64,000 nucleotides of DNA, from NCBI RefSeq assembly GCF_900176475.1, contig NZ_FWXX01000001.1, forward strand, positions 434,001-498,000, read 5' to 3'. The translations under genes and the position numbers were made by a program. Position 1 is the first letter of the stretch. Each line of letters begins with the position of its first letter. Positions 36,019 through 45,243 of the stretch are shown here, one piece after another. The notes beneath the pieces were generated by a model. It was not told the DNA's origin. It did not search any database and was given only the letters and a program-made list of their open reading frames with translations. Source of the DNA: Tropicibacter naphthalenivorans (GTDB taxonomy: Bacteria; Pseudomonadota; Alphaproteobacteria; Rhodobacterales; Rhodobacteraceae).

Positions 36019-36084
36019 GGGGCGCTGCCCCCTCGGCCTGCGGCCTCACCCCCGGGATATTTTCAAAGAGAAGAAGACCGGGGC
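36018..36084 (+). repeat. Two-hairpin plus GGATATTT element, copy D
   Basis: In order: GGGGGC-GCT-GCCCCC (36018-36032), GGCC-TGC-GGCC (36035-36045), then CCCCCGGGATATTTT and CAAAGAGAAGAAG (to 36076). It fills the gap between the convergent thioesterase and uvrC genes. It shares its architecture with copies E and F and its core with A to C. It could act as a bidirectional terminator. Confidence 0.75.
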
Positions 36085-37953
36085 TTAGCCCTTTTCGTGG
36101 AAGTAGGCGTAGATGCGTTCGGCGAGCGCTTCGGAGACGCCATCGACGGCCTTGAGGTCGGAGAGGTTGGCGCGGCTGACGGCTTTGGCCGAGCCGAAGT
36201 GGGCGAGCAGCGCGCGTTTGCGGGCGGCGCCGACGCCGGGGACTTCGTCGAGGGGGTTGGCGACGGCGGCCTTGGCGCGTTTGGCGCGGTGGGTGCCGAT
36301 GGCCCAGCGGTGGGCCTCGTCGCGCAGGCGTTGGACAAAGTAGAGCACGGGATCGTTGTGGCGTAGGGCAAAGGGGCGCTGGCCGACGCGGTGGAATTCC
36401 TCTTTGCCGTGGTCGCGGTCGATGCCCTTGGCGACGCCCACCATGGCGATGTCGGTGACGTCGTATTCGCGCATGATTTCATCCACCGCCGAGACCTGCC
36501 CCGCGCCGCCGTCGATCAGCAAGAGGTCGGGCCAGAGGCCTTTGGAGCGGTCGGGGTCTTCTTTCAGCAGGCGGGTAAAGCGGCGGGTCAGCACCTCTTT
36601 CATCATACCAAAGTCATCGCCCGGCGTCAGGTCATCGCCGCGGATGTTGTACTTGCGGTACTGGTTTTTCATGAAGCCCTCGGGGCCGGCGACGATCATC
36701 CCGCCCACGGCGTTGGTGCCCTGAATATGCGAGTTGTCGTAGACCTCGATGCGCTGCGGCGGGGCGTCCAGATCGAAGGCGTCTGCCAGACCGCGCAGCA
36801 GTTTCGCCTGCGTCGCCGTTTCGGACATCTTGCGCGCGAGGCTTTCGCGGGCGTTGCGGGCGGCACCATCGACCAGTTCGGCCTTTTCACCGCGCTGGGG
36901 GACGGCGATGTCCACCTTGCGGCCGAGTTTGTCAGAGAGCGCCTGACACATGAGGTCTTCGTCGTCGATGCCGTGGGACAGCAGGATCAGGCGCGCCGGG
37001 TCTTTTTGGTCGTAGAACTGGCCGAGGAAGGCCTCCATCACCTCGGCGGGCGAGACGTCTTCGCCGACGCGCGGGTAGAAATCCTGGTTGCCCCAGTTCT
37101 GATTGGCGCGGATAAAAAAGACCTGCACGCAGGCCTGCCCGTTTTCCAAGTGCAAGGCGATCACGTCCGCCTCGGCCACCCCTTGCGGGTTGATGCCTTG
37201 GGACGTCTGCACCTGCGTCAGGGCGCGGATACGGTCGCGCAGCGCGGCGGCGCGTTCGAACTCCATCGCCTCGGAGGCCTCTTCCATCTGGGTCTTGAGC
37301 ACCGCCTGCACCTGCGTGGATTTGCCCGACAGGAACCGCTGGGCGTCCGCCACGGCGGCGGCGTACTCCTGTTCCGAGATTTTGCCAACGCACGGACCTG
37401 AGCAGCGCTTGATCTGGTATTGCAAGCAGGGGCGCGTGCGGGTTTCGAACATGGAATCCGCGCAGTTGCGCAGCAGGAACGCCTTTTGCAGCTGGCTGAG
37501 CACGCGGTTCACCGCCCCCGCGCTGGCGAAGGGGCCGTAGTAGTCGCCCTTTTCCTTTTTCGCGCCGCGGTGCTTTTTGATCTGCGGAAAGGCGTGATCG
37601 GTCACGAGGATATTGGGAAAGGATTTATCGTCGCGCAGCAGCACGTTGAACTTGGGCTTGAGCTGCTTGATGAGGTTCTGTTCCAGCAGCAGCGCCTCGG
37701 TTTCGGTGCGCGTGGTCAGGAACATCATCGAGGTCGTCTCGGAGATCATCCGCTCGATCCGGCGCGAATGACCGGTGGGGCGGGCATAGCTCGACACCCG
37801 CGCGCGCAGGTTCCGCGCCTTGCCCACATACAGCACGCGGCTTTGCTCATCGAGCATCCGGTACACGCCGGGAGAGCTGTCCAGCAGCCGCAGATAAGAC
37901 TGGATCACCTCATGTCCACGAGGGGTGTCTTGCGAAGTTTCCACGTCTGTCAT
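36085..37953 (-). CDS. uvrC: Excinuclease ABC subunit C
   Basis: A 622-residue nuclease of nucleotide excision repair, making both incisions with UvrB. In order: N-terminal GIY-YIG domain ([20 protein letters not shown]), a Cys-rich element ([13 protein letters not shown]), the UVR/UvrB-binding region, the RNase H-like 5' nuclease ([32 protein letters not shown]) and a C-terminal tandem helix-hairpin-helix ([17 protein letters not shown]). A GTG 12 bases upstream is an alternative start. The upstream region is strikingly AT-rich. Confidence 0.96.
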   Translation of the reverse strand: MTDVETSQDTPRGHEVIQSYLRLLDSSPGVYRMLDEQSRVLYVGKARNLRARVSSYARPTGHSRRIERMISETTSMMFLTTRTETEALLLEQNLIKQLKPKFNVLLRDDKSFPNILVTDHAFPQIKKHRGAKKEKGDYYGPFASAGAVNRVLSQLQKAFLLRNCADSMFETRTRPCLQYQIKRCSGPCVGKISEQEYAAAVADAQRFLSGKSTQVQAVLKTQMEEASEAMEFERAAALRDRIRALTQVQTSQGINPQGVAEADVIALHLENGQACVQVFFIRANQNWGNQDFYPRVGEDVSPAEVMEAFLGQFYDQKDPARLILLSHGIDDEDLMCQALSDKLGRKVDIAVPQRGEKAELVDGAARNARESLARKMSETATQAKLLRGLADAFDLDAPPQRIEVYDNSHIQGTNAVGGMIVAGPEGFMKNQYRKYNIRGDDLTPGDDFGMMKEVLTRRFTRLLKEDPDRSKGLWPDLLLIDGGAGQVSAVDEIMREYDVTDIAMVGVAKGIDRDHGKEEFHRVGQRPFALRHNDPVLYFVQRLRDEAHRWAIGTHRAKRAKAAVANPLDEVPGVGAARKRALLAHFGSAKAVSRANLSDLKAVDGVSEALAERIYAYFHEKG

Positions 37954-38262
37954 CGCGGTATCCACTTACCTTACGTCAGGGTCCGATTCCCCCGGTTTTG
38001 CTGCAATGCCGGGGCGGTGGGTTCAAGGGCGATTACATCCACGCTTTCTGTGGATAAGTCTGTAGGTTAATTATGGGCATCCCGAATTTTTCCTTGTTTT
38101 TTGGTGACTTCGTAAAGATGCTTAATTTTTAGGCGATTTTGTAACGCATTGATTTTGCTTGTTAAAATTTTGATAACGGTACAAACCCTTGGAAAGCTTA
38201 TAGTTTTTGTAACGGATTTGTTAACCGCCGTGAAGCGGTGCAAAACTTATGCTGCAACCGCA
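37954..38262. other. AT-rich intergenic region upstream of uvrC
   Basis: A gap of about 309 bases without a convincing gene. Counted by hand, 38101-38220 is 39 of 120 G+C, far below its surroundings. It contains the motif TTTTGTAACG at 38137-38146 and 38205-38214, and the near copy TTTTGATAACG at 38168-38178. It probably holds the uvrC promoter, but it is longer and more AT-rich than needed for that. Confidence 0.7.
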
Positions 38263-39051
38263 TCATTCCATGTCTTTTACGTCCGGCGTCTGCCAATTCA
38301 GGTGCTGCCCGCCGTCCACGCACAGCAGTTGCCCGGTAATCGCAGGCGCGGTCAGAAAATAGCGCAGGGCGGCGCAGATATCGCCGGGGTTTGCGCCCCG
38401 TTCCAGCTGGGTCGCGGCGCGCTGATTGGCGAATTGATCCTCGGTTTGGCGGCCGCCGCGCAGGGTCGGGCCGGGGCCAATGGCGTTGACGCGCACCCGC
38501 GGCGCGAGGGCCATGGCGGTGGTTTGCGTCATCGCCCAGAGGCCCATTTTCGCGATGGTGTAGGTCATGAACTCGGGCGTCAGCTTGCGCACCCGTTGGT
38601 CGATCATATTGACCACCAGACCTTGGGCCACGGGTTCATCGTTCTCATCCCTCACGGGGTCCGGCACCTGCGCCGCCAAGGCCTGCGTCAGCACGAAAGG
38701 CGCGCGCAGGTTGCTTTCCATATGGCGGTCCCAGCTGTCGCGCGTGGCGCTGTCCAGCGTGTCGTATTCGAAAATAGAGGCGTTGTTGACCAGCACGTGG
38801 ATCGGCCCGCCAAGCGCCATTGCCGCGGCGGGCAGAAGCGCCTGCGTGGCGTCCTCGGACAGCAGATCGGCCTGTACGGCCACAGCCCCCTGCCCCATTG
38901 CCTTGATCTGGGCGACGACCTCTTCGGCGGCCTCGGCTGAATGGCCGTAGTGCACCGCCACGTCATAGCCCTGCCCCGCCAAATCCAACGCCATGGCCCG
39001 GCCCAACCGTTTCGCCCCGCCGGTCACCAACGCTCGCTTTGTGTTGCGCAT
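38263..39051 (-). CDS. SDR-family reductase, FolM/pteridine-reductase-like
   Basis: A 262-residue Rossmann-fold oxidoreductase using NADP(H). The cofactor motif is TGGAKRLG (10-17) and the active site Tyr164-xxx-Lys168 in YTIAK. In place of the usual catalytic Ser it has Asp151 in NMIDQR, as in FolM and PTR1. It therefore probably reduces dihydromonapterin or dihydrofolate-type pterins. No folate gene is adjacent, so this rests on motif only. Confidence 0.78.
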   Translation of the reverse strand: MRNTKRALVTGGAKRLGRAMALDLAGQGYDVAVHYGHSAEAAEEVVAQIKAMGQGAVAVQADLLSEDATQALLPAAAMALGGPIHVLVNNASIFEYDTLDSATRDSWDRHMESNLRAPFVLTQALAAQVPDPVRDENDEPVAQGLVVNMIDQRVRKLTPEFMTYTIAKMGLWAMTQTTAMALAPRVRVNAIGPGPTLRGGRQTEDQFANQRAATQLERGANPGDICAALRYFLTAPAITGQLLCVDGGQHLNWQTPDVKDME

Positions 39052-39064
39052 CCCGCGCCTCCTC

Positions 39065-40012
39065 TTACACCAGTACGAGGATCACATAGCCCACATACAG
39101 CGCAGACAAGACCGCGCCCCAGACCTTGCCCAGATCGCGCCCGAAAAACACGAAGGGCAGCAGGATCAGCGACGCGCCCAGCATGACCCACAGATCGAAC
39201 CGCAAGAACGCCGGGTCCACCGGCATCGGCGCGATCAGGGACGCAATGCCGATGATGGCCAACAGGTTGAACATGTTCGAGCCGATGACGTTGCCAATGG
39301 CCACGTCCGCCTGCTTGCGCAATGCCGCCATGACGGTGGTCGCCAGTTCCGGCAAGGACGTGCCAATCGCCACCAGCGTCAGCCCGATCACCGTGTCCGG
39401 CACGCCAAACATCAAGGCAATCTCTCGTGCGCTGTCCACCAGCAGGTCCGCGCCCAGCGGCAGGCCGATCAGGCCCAGCACAAGGAACAGCGCGATTTTC
39501 CACCACGGCATGTCGGGGTCCGCGCCTTCGGGCTCTTCGAGCTCTGCGTCGGCCTTGCCCGCGCGGCGGTGGGCCAGCGCTTCCATCACTTGGGTGAACA
39601 GGATCCACGACAGCGCCGCCAGCAGCACGATCCCCGCGATCCAGTCGAACACGCCCCGGAAGGCCAGCACGATAAACAGCAGGGTCGAGACGATCATCTG
39701 CGCATAGCTCTTGCGCGTGTCACACACGCTGGTGTGCATCACCGTGATCAGCGCCGGAATCCCCAGCACCAGCAGCACGTTGGCGGTGTTGGACCCCACC
39801 ACGTTGCCCAGCGCGATGCCCGGCACCCCTTCCAAGGCGGCCTTGATGGAAATCAACAGCTCGGGCGCCGAGGTGCCAAAGGCGACAATCGTCAGCGACA
39901 CTATCAGCGCAGGGATTCCCACGCGCAGCGACAGGTTCACCGCCCCCTTGACCAAGGCGTCCCCCGCCAGCAGCAGGATCAGCAGGCCGATAACCGCATA
40001 GACAAAGACCAT
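39065..40012 (-). CDS. CaCA-family Na+/Ca2+ antiporter (YrbG-like)
   Basis: A 315-residue inner-membrane exchanger with two inverted halves. The alpha repeats are both present: FGTSAPELLIS with GNVVGSNTANVLLVLG, and IGTSLPELATTV with GNVIGSNMFNLLAIIG. Ten helices are predicted, with an acidic cytoplasmic loop in the middle. It is the last gene of a tightly packed minus-strand operon: its start is adjacent to the stop of the 63-residue gene. Confidence 0.92.
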   Translation of the reverse strand: MVFVYAVIGLLILLLAGDALVKGAVNLSLRVGIPALIVSLTIVAFGTSAPELLISIKAALEGVPGIALGNVVGSNTANVLLVLGIPALITVMHTSVCDTRKSYAQMIVSTLLFIVLAFRGVFDWIAGIVLLAALSWILFTQVMEALAHRRAGKADAELEEPEGADPDMPWWKIALFLVLGLIGLPLGADLLVDSAREIALMFGVPDTVIGLTLVAIGTSLPELATTVMAALRKQADVAIGNVIGSNMFNLLAIIGIASLIAPMPVDPAFLRFDLWVMLGASLILLPFVFFGRDLGKVWGAVLSALYVGYVILVLV

Positions 40013-40204
40013 TTAGCGTTTCCCTTTGCGGCAGTCACACGGCCCCTGGCCGATCTGGTATCGCCCGCAGTCGGGGCATTTCTTGGCATCAAGCGTCTTG
40101 CGTTTCAGGCTGGCGAGCCTCGCCCCGCCCGGCACCTTGAGCCGCCCGAATATCCCAAGGACGGCGATGAACGCCAGAAACAAAAAGACAATCTTGGCCA
40201 GCAT
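40013..40204 (-). CDS. Small membrane-anchored zinc-ribbon-like protein
   Basis: A 63-residue protein with an N-terminal helix (MLAKIVFLFLAFIAVLGIFG) and a C-terminal Cys cluster CPDCGRYQIGQGPCDC that could bind zinc. It fits with one-base spacing between the S49 peptidase gene and the antiporter gene. It is too short for automatic prediction at its true start but is clearly part of the operon. Confidence 0.75.
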   Translation of the reverse strand: MLAKIVFLFLAFIAVLGIFGRLKVPGGARLASLKRKTLDAKKCPDCGRYQIGQGPCDCRKGKR

Positions 40205-40205
40205 G

Positions 40206-41000
40206 TTACAGCCCGAACCTCGCGAATTCGGCGCGCTCTTCGACCTCGGCCAGCGCGCCTTGCATCGCCTGAACGCCCAGACGCGGCAGCAGCGGCTTTT
40301 TCGCCTCAAAGCGCTTAAAGCGGACCTTGTCGCCAAAGCGATCCTTCATGTAGGGCACCAGATGGCCGACGCCATCGGCAAGACCCACGTCCACCGCGCT
40401 TTGGCCGATCCAGACTTCGCCGGTGAACAGCTCGTCATTCTCGGCCAGCTTCGCGCCGCGCCGCGATTTGACGTGCCCAATAAAGGTCTCGTGCAGCTGC
40501 CCCAGCAGGCGGTGCAACCGCGCCACGTCCTCTTCGCTTTCGGGGCGGAAAGGGTCGAGCATACTCTTGGACTTGCCCGCCGTGTAAACGCGCCGCTCGA
40601 TCCCCTGCCGTTGCAGGAACACATGCGCGCCAAAACCGGCGGAAATCACCCCGATGGACCCAAGGATCGACGACGGGTCGGCGATGATCTCATCCGCCGC
40701 AGAGGCGATCCAATAGCCGCCAGAGGCCGCCACATCCTCGGTAAAGGCCACCACGGGAATGTCTTTTTCCTCGGCCAGGCGGCGGATGCGCGCCCCGATC
40801 AAGGACGACTGCACCGGCGAGCCACCGGGCGAGTTGATCTCCAGCGCGACGGCATCCGGCTTGCCCCGAAAGGCCCGCTCCAGCATCGGCGCAACCGACC
40901 GATCGCTCATGGACGACCGCCCCGGCGCACCAATCGCGCCTTGCAGACGCACGACATTGACCTGCGGGTCATTTTTGAGAAAGGGGATCCAGCGTTTCAT
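40206..41000 (-). CDS. S49-family serine peptidase (SppA/SohB type)
   Basis: A 264-residue signal-peptide-peptidase-like enzyme of the short type. Catalytic Ser93 lies in DVAASGGYWIASAAD and the general-base Lys145 in GKSKSMLDPFRP. LEINSPGGSP is the usual preceding motif. No clear transmembrane helix is seen, so it is probably cytoplasmic or peripheral. The start at MKRWIPFLKN was chosen over a long unsupported extension. Confidence 0.88.
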   Translation of the reverse strand: MKRWIPFLKNDPQVNVVRLQGAIGAPGRSSMSDRSVAPMLERAFRGKPDAVALEINSPGGSPVQSSLIGARIRRLAEEKDIPVVAFTEDVAASGGYWIASAADEIIADPSSILGSIGVISAGFGAHVFLQRQGIERRVYTAGKSKSMLDPFRPESEEDVARLHRLLGQLHETFIGHVKSRRGAKLAENDELFTGEVWIGQSAVDVGLADGVGHLVPYMKDRFGDKVRFKRFEAKKPLLPRLGVQAMQGALAEVEERAEFARFGL

Positions 41001-41128
41001 GCCTGTCGATGTAGAGGCGCGCCCCCCCACAAACAAGGCAAAGCGCCAAAGAAGGTTTCCTTGTGACCCATGCGCCGCGACCTTCGCGCGATGGTTGCGC
41101 GAAGACCCCCAAGACACGCGCCGGGGTT

Positions 41129-41148
41129 CCAAGGGGCCTGCCCCTTGG
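41129..41148. terminator. Palindromic hairpin downstream of priA
   Basis: CCAAGGGG (41129-41136) pairs perfectly with CCCCTTGG (41141-41148) across a 4-base loop. It lies in the 222-bp gap between priA and the S49 peptidase gene. There is no T-tract. The rest of the gap shows only short GC-rich dyads. Confidence 0.45.
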
Positions 41149-41222
41149 CGCACGCGCGGCGCACGCGCAAACCAAACTGCGCGCGATAGCGCTCCGGTGG
41201 ATCAGGGCTGCGGATCAGGCGT

Positions 41223-43412
41223 CTAGAAAAAGCTCTGCGGGTCGATGTCGATGGCCAGCCGCAGGTCCCCGCTCAGACGTGCCGCCCCAACCCACTCGGA
41301 CAGCGCCGCTTGCAAGGCCACGCCCCGCTCGGCCTTGACCAGCAGCCGCACCCGGTGCCGCCCGCGCACCCGCGCAATCGGCGCAGGCGCAGGCCCCAGC
41401 ACCATCGCCCCGATCCGCCGCAGCGGCGCGTCGTTGCGCGCCAGCCAGTTGCCAAGGTCAAACACCTTTTGCACGTCCTCGCCCGACAGGATGATCCCCG
41501 CCAGCCGTCCATAAGGCGGCATCCCCGCCGCGCGGCGCTCATCCGCTTCGGCCTGCCAGAACGCCTCTTCATCCCCCGACAGGATCGCGCGGATCACCGG
41601 GTGCTCGGGCTGAAACGTCTGCAAAACCGCCTCGCCGGGTTTCTCGGCCCGCCCGGCGCGCCCCGCCACCTGCCGCATCAGCTGGAACGTGCGTTCCGCC
41701 GCCCGCAGGTCCGAGCCTTGCAGGCCGAGGTCCGCGTCGATCACCCCCACCAGCGTCAGCTTGGGAAAGTTGTGCCCCTTGGCCACCAGCTGCGTGCCGA
41801 TGATGATGTCCGCCCCGCCCTGCGCGATGGCCTCGATCTGCGCCTTCAGCTCGCGCGCCGTGCCATAAAGGTCCGAAGACAGCACAGCGATGCGCGCCTC
41901 GGGGAACAGCGCCTGCGCCTCTTCGGCCAGCCGTTCGACCCCCGGCCCCACAGGCGCCAGCTTATCCTCGGCCTCGCAATGCGGACAGACGGTGGGGACC
42001 GGCTTGCTCTCGCCGCATTGGTGGCAGATCAGGCGTTTCAAAAAGCGGTGCTCGACCATCCGCGCGTCACAGTGATCGCAGCCGATCTGCTGCCCGCAGG
42101 CCCGGCACAGTGTCACCGGCGCATAGCCGCGACGGTTCATAAACAGCAAAGCCTGCTCGCCCCGCGCCATCCGCGCCGCCACCGCGTGCTGCAAGCTCGG
42201 GGAAATCCAGCGGTTGCTGGGCAGCTCTTCGCGGCGCATGTCGATGGCGCGCATCTCGGGCATCACCGCCACGCCAAAGCGGCTGGTCAGGGTCAGGCGT
42301 TTGTACTTGCCCGCATCGGCATTGGCCCAGCTTTCAAGGCTGGGCGTCGCCGTGGCCAAAACCACCTGCGCCCCAAGAATCGACGCGCGCAGCACCGCCA
42401 TGTCGCGGGCGTTGTACATCACGCCCTCTTCTTGCTTGTAGCTGGTGTCGTGTTCCTCATCGACGACGATCAGGCCGAGCCTTTGGAACGGCAGGAAAAG
42501 GGCCGAGCGCGCGCCGACCACCACCTGCGCGTGCCCGTCGGCGACCATCTTCCAGACGCGGCGGCGCTCGGTCATGGTGACGCCGGAATGCCATTCGGCG
42601 GGCCGCGCGCCGAACCGCGCTTCGAGCCGCAAGAGAAACTCGCCCGACAGCGCGATTTCCGGCAAGAGGACCAAGGCTTGGCGGCCTTGGCGCAGGGCTT
42701 CGGCGACCGCTTCAAGGTAGACTTCGGTCTTGCCAGAGCCGGTCACGCCCTTGAGCAAGACCGTCTCATAGGCCCCGGCGCGCTGGCCTTGCCGCAGGCT
42801 TTCCGAGGCGGCGGCCTGATCTTCGGTCAGCTCCTTCGCGCCGTACTCCGGGTCGAGCAGGGGGAAGGCCGAGTCGCGGGGCGATTCTTCCTCGGTGATG
42901 GCACCGGACTTCACCAGCCCCTTGACCACCGACGTCGTGACCCCTGCCGCCTCGGCCAGTTCGTGCAAGGTCAGGGACAGCCCGCCCATCTCTTCGGACG
43001 CGTCAATCACACGGCGGCGCGCGTCAGTCATCCGGTCAGGCAGCCCGGTCCCCCGGCGATAGACCTTGCGCATGGACGGCGGATCGCCAAGCCCCGGCGC
43101 ACGGGTCGCAAGGCGCAACATCGCGCTGAGCGGTGTGATCGTGTAGGCCGCTGATTTCTCAAGAAAAACCCGCATTTCATCGCGCATCGGCGCAACATCC
43201 AGCACCCGGATGACCGACCGGATTTTTGACCGGTCGTAGTCGCCCTTGCCCGGCCCCCAGACCACGCCCACCACCTTGCGCGGCCCCAAAGGCACCTCGA
43301 CAAAGGCCCCCAAGTGGCAGCCGCCCTCTGGCGCCTTGTAGTCCAGAACGCGGTCGAGCGGCTGGGTCGTCAACACGCCGATCAGCTCTCCTTCCGCGAA
43401 AAATGACTGCAT
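41223..43412 (-). CDS. priA: Primosomal protein N' (replication restart helicase PriA)
   Basis: A 729-residue superfamily 2 DNA helicase that reloads the replicative helicase at stalled forks. Walker A is GVTGSGKTEVY, the DEEH box is VVDEEHD, and TATPSLES is motif III. The zinc-binding region CRACGQQIGCDHCDARM and CHQCG/CPHC is complete. The C-terminal half has GTQLVAKGHNFPKLTLVG and QVAGRAGRAEKPG. The ATG at 43412 follows GCGGAAGGAGAG. Confidence 0.97.
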   Translation of the reverse strand: MQSFFAEGELIGVLTTQPLDRVLDYKAPEGGCHLGAFVEVPLGPRKVVGVVWGPGKGDYDRSKIRSVIRVLDVAPMRDEMRVFLEKSAAYTITPLSAMLRLATRAPGLGDPPSMRKVYRRGTGLPDRMTDARRRVIDASEEMGGLSLTLHELAEAAGVTTSVVKGLVKSGAITEEESPRDSAFPLLDPEYGAKELTEDQAAASESLRQGQRAGAYETVLLKGVTGSGKTEVYLEAVAEALRQGRQALVLLPEIALSGEFLLRLEARFGARPAEWHSGVTMTERRRVWKMVADGHAQVVVGARSALFLPFQRLGLIVVDEEHDTSYKQEEGVMYNARDMAVLRASILGAQVVLATATPSLESWANADAGKYKRLTLTSRFGVAVMPEMRAIDMRREELPSNRWISPSLQHAVAARMARGEQALLFMNRRGYAPVTLCRACGQQIGCDHCDARMVEHRFLKRLICHQCGESKPVPTVCPHCEAEDKLAPVGPGVERLAEEAQALFPEARIAVLSSDLYGTARELKAQIEAIAQGGADIIIGTQLVAKGHNFPKLTLVGVIDADLGLQGSDLRAAERTFQLMRQVAGRAGRAEKPGEAVLQTFQPEHPVIRAILSGDEEAFWQAEADERRAAGMPPYGRLAGIILSGEDVQKVFDLGNWLARNDAPLRRIGAMVLGPAPAPIARVRGRHRVRLLVKAERGVALQAALSEWVGAARLSGDLRLAIDIDPQSFF

Positions 43413-43526
43413 GGGACCCCATTATATTCGTATTGTGTTAGCGCTAAAGATTAAGGGCTTTCGAGCCGCTTAGGTCTGGGGTATGACACGCGCGACCGAA
43501 TGCCAAGCATAGCCGGAGGCTGCCTA

Positions 43527-44180
43527 ATGAAGTTCTTTGTCGACACCGCTGAAATCGACGCAATCCGCGAGCTTAACGATCTGGGCATGGTGGATGGTGT
43601 GACCACCAACCCGTCCCTGATCAAGAAGTCGGGCCGCGACATCCTGGAAGTCACGCGCGAGATCTGCTCGATCGTGTCCGGCCCGGTGTCCGCCGAAGTG
43701 ACCGCCGTGGACGCCGACACCATGATCGCCGAAGGCCGCAAGCTGGCCGAGATCGCCGAGAACATCGCCGTCAAGGTGCCGCTGACCTGGGACGGTCTGA
43801 AGGCCTGTAAGGTGCTGTCCGACGAAGGCAAAATGGTCAACGTGACCCTGTGCTTCTCGGCCAACCAGGCGCTGCTGGCGGCAAAGGCCGGCGCGACCTT
43901 TATCTCGCCGTTCATTGGCCGTCTGGACGATTTGAACCTCGACGGGCTGGAGCTGATCGCCGACATCCGCGAGATCTATGACAACTACGGGTTCGAGACC
44001 AACATCCTGGCCGCGTCGATCCGCACCGCCAACCACATGTCCGAATGCGCCAAGATCGGTGCTGACGTGGCGACTGCGCCCCCCGCCGTCATCAAGGCCA
44101 TGGCGAACCACGTGCTGACCGACAAGGGCCTCGACCAGTTCCTGAAGGACATCAAGGACGCGGGCATCAAGATCGTCTGA
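43527..44180 (+). CDS. fsa: Fructose-6-phosphate aldolase / small transaldolase
   Basis: A 217-residue Schiff-base aldolase of the TalC/FSA subfamily. Family motifs are [28 protein letters not shown] and the catalytic Lys83 in [11 protein letters not shown], with SPFIGRLDD. Its annotated function may be transaldolase in the pentose-phosphate pathway or F6P aldolase; the length fits the small class. The start has GGAGG seven bases upstream. Confidence 0.9.
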   Translation: MKFFVDTAEIDAIRELNDLGMVDGVTTNPSLIKKSGRDILEVTREICSIVSGPVSAEVTAVDADTMIAEGRKLAEIAENIAVKVPLTWDGLKACKVLSDEGKMVNVTLCFSANQALLAAKAGATFISPFIGRLDDLNLDGLELIADIREIYDNYGFETNILAASIRTANHMSECAKIGADVATAPPAVIKAMANHVLTDKGLDQFLKDIKDAGIKIV

Positions 44181-44203
44181 TCCAGCGCGTTTTGAGGTTT
44201 GAG

Positions 44204-44239
44204 GCGGCTCGGGGCAACTCGGGCCGCTTTTTTGTTTTT
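44204..44239 (+). terminator. Intrinsic terminator of fsa
   Basis: GCGGC (44204-44208) pairs with GCCGC (44223-44227), with additional weaker pairing inside, followed by TTTTTTGTTTTT. It lies just after the fsa stop. Confidence 0.75.
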
Positions 44240-44250
44240 AGGGTCTGGCT

Positions 44251-44304
44251 GGGGCTCTGCCCCGCTCCTTCGGAGCCCCCCGGGATATTTGGAAAGAGAA
44301 GAAG
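44251..44304 (+). repeat. Two-hairpin plus GGATATTT element, copy E
   Basis: GGGGC-TCT-GCCCC (44251-44263), GCTCC-TTC-GGAGC (44264-44276), then CCCCCGGGATATTT and GGAAAGAGAAGAAG. The design is the same as in copy D although the stem sequences differ. It lies after the fsa terminator in a convergent gap. Confidence 0.75.
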
Positions 44305-44340
44305 CGCAAGGTCGGGCGCTTGGGACGGCCCGGCTGCGCG

Positions 44341-45192
44341 CTATTTTTGGGGGATGTTGGGTTCGCCCTGAAGGCCGAGGAGCTTGCGGAAGCCGGTCCA
44401 GTAGCTGGGGAGTTGTGGCGGGGTTTGCAGGCCTGCGAGGGCTTCGGTTTGCCACGGCTGCATCTCGCGTTTGACAAAGTCGCGGCCCCAGTCGAGGTAG
44501 GCCGGCGCGTCGCTTGGGCGCAGGCGGCAGGCGCTGCCCACGAGGCCCACGAGGGTTTCCGCCGGGTCGTACCATTCGTCTTGGATGCCGGTGACCTTCT
44601 TTTGCAGGAAGGGGCCGACCATGCGCATCAGGCGTTTGTCCGAGAAGGTCAGCAGCATCTTGCCCATCTCGTCGCGGCTGTAGTGGATCAGCGGCGGGAA
44701 GGTGTCGAAGAAGCGCGCGGTGCCGTCGACATAGGCAAAGTTTCGGATCGAGGGGTGAAAGCCGATGCGGCGCGGGTCGTTCTGCGCCCAGAGCCAGAAG
44801 CGGGCGATGACCTGGCCTGCGGCTTCCATCATTTCGAGCGTCTCGTTTAGCGGCTGGCTTTGCATCAGCGGGCGCATGAGGCGGTCGGTGGGCAGCGCGT
44901 CCTGCACGATGACGGGAATGCGCCCCCCGGCCATGTCGAGCAGGTGGAATTCGGTGTCTGGCAGGCCGACGTCGGCAGCGTTCAGGGCGTCGACGTAGTC
45001 GTCGTGGCATTGTTTGAGCCGGTCGAGCGCGGCGGCATCGCGCATCCCGCGATAGACCTTGATGACTTTGTCCGAGAATGGCCCCTGACGCGGCTGGAAG
45101 GGCGCGCAAAAGTACCCCAGTTTGGAAATGGTCTGGCCACGCTGCGAGGCATCGGCGCGGATCAGGTCAGCGAGGGCGGTCAGGTCGGTCAT
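44341..45192 (-). CDS. Kinase-fold protein of unknown substrate
   Basis: A 283-residue protein that looks like a divergent member of the aminoglycoside phosphotransferase/protein-kinase fold. KVIKVYRG (43-49) resembles the strand with the ATP-binding Lys. HPSIRNFAYVDGTARFFDTF (146-165) parallels the catalytic loop, with Asn151 and Asp163, although the usual catalytic HGD aspartate is not clear. Function is unknown. It is downstream of a ParA-type gene on the same strand with a 51-base gap. The start at MTDLTALADL follows AAAGGAG. Confidence 0.6.
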   Translation of the reverse strand: MTDLTALADLIRADASQRGQTISKLGYFCAPFQPRQGPFSDKVIKVYRGMRDAAALDRLKQCHDDYVDALNAADVGLPDTEFHLLDMAGGRIPVIVQDALPTDRLMRPLMQSQPLNETLEMMEAAGQVIARFWLWAQNDPRRIGFHPSIRNFAYVDGTARFFDTFPPLIHYSRDEMGKMLLTFSDKRLMRMVGPFLQKKVTGIQDEWYDPAETLVGLVGSACRLRPSDAPAYLDWGRDFVKREMQPWQTEALAGLQTPPQLPSYWTGFRKLLGLQGEPNIPQK

Positions 45193-45243
45193 GGATGGCT
45201 CCTTTGGGCCTGCCATAAAGCCCCTGCCCGCCTATGGCAAACC

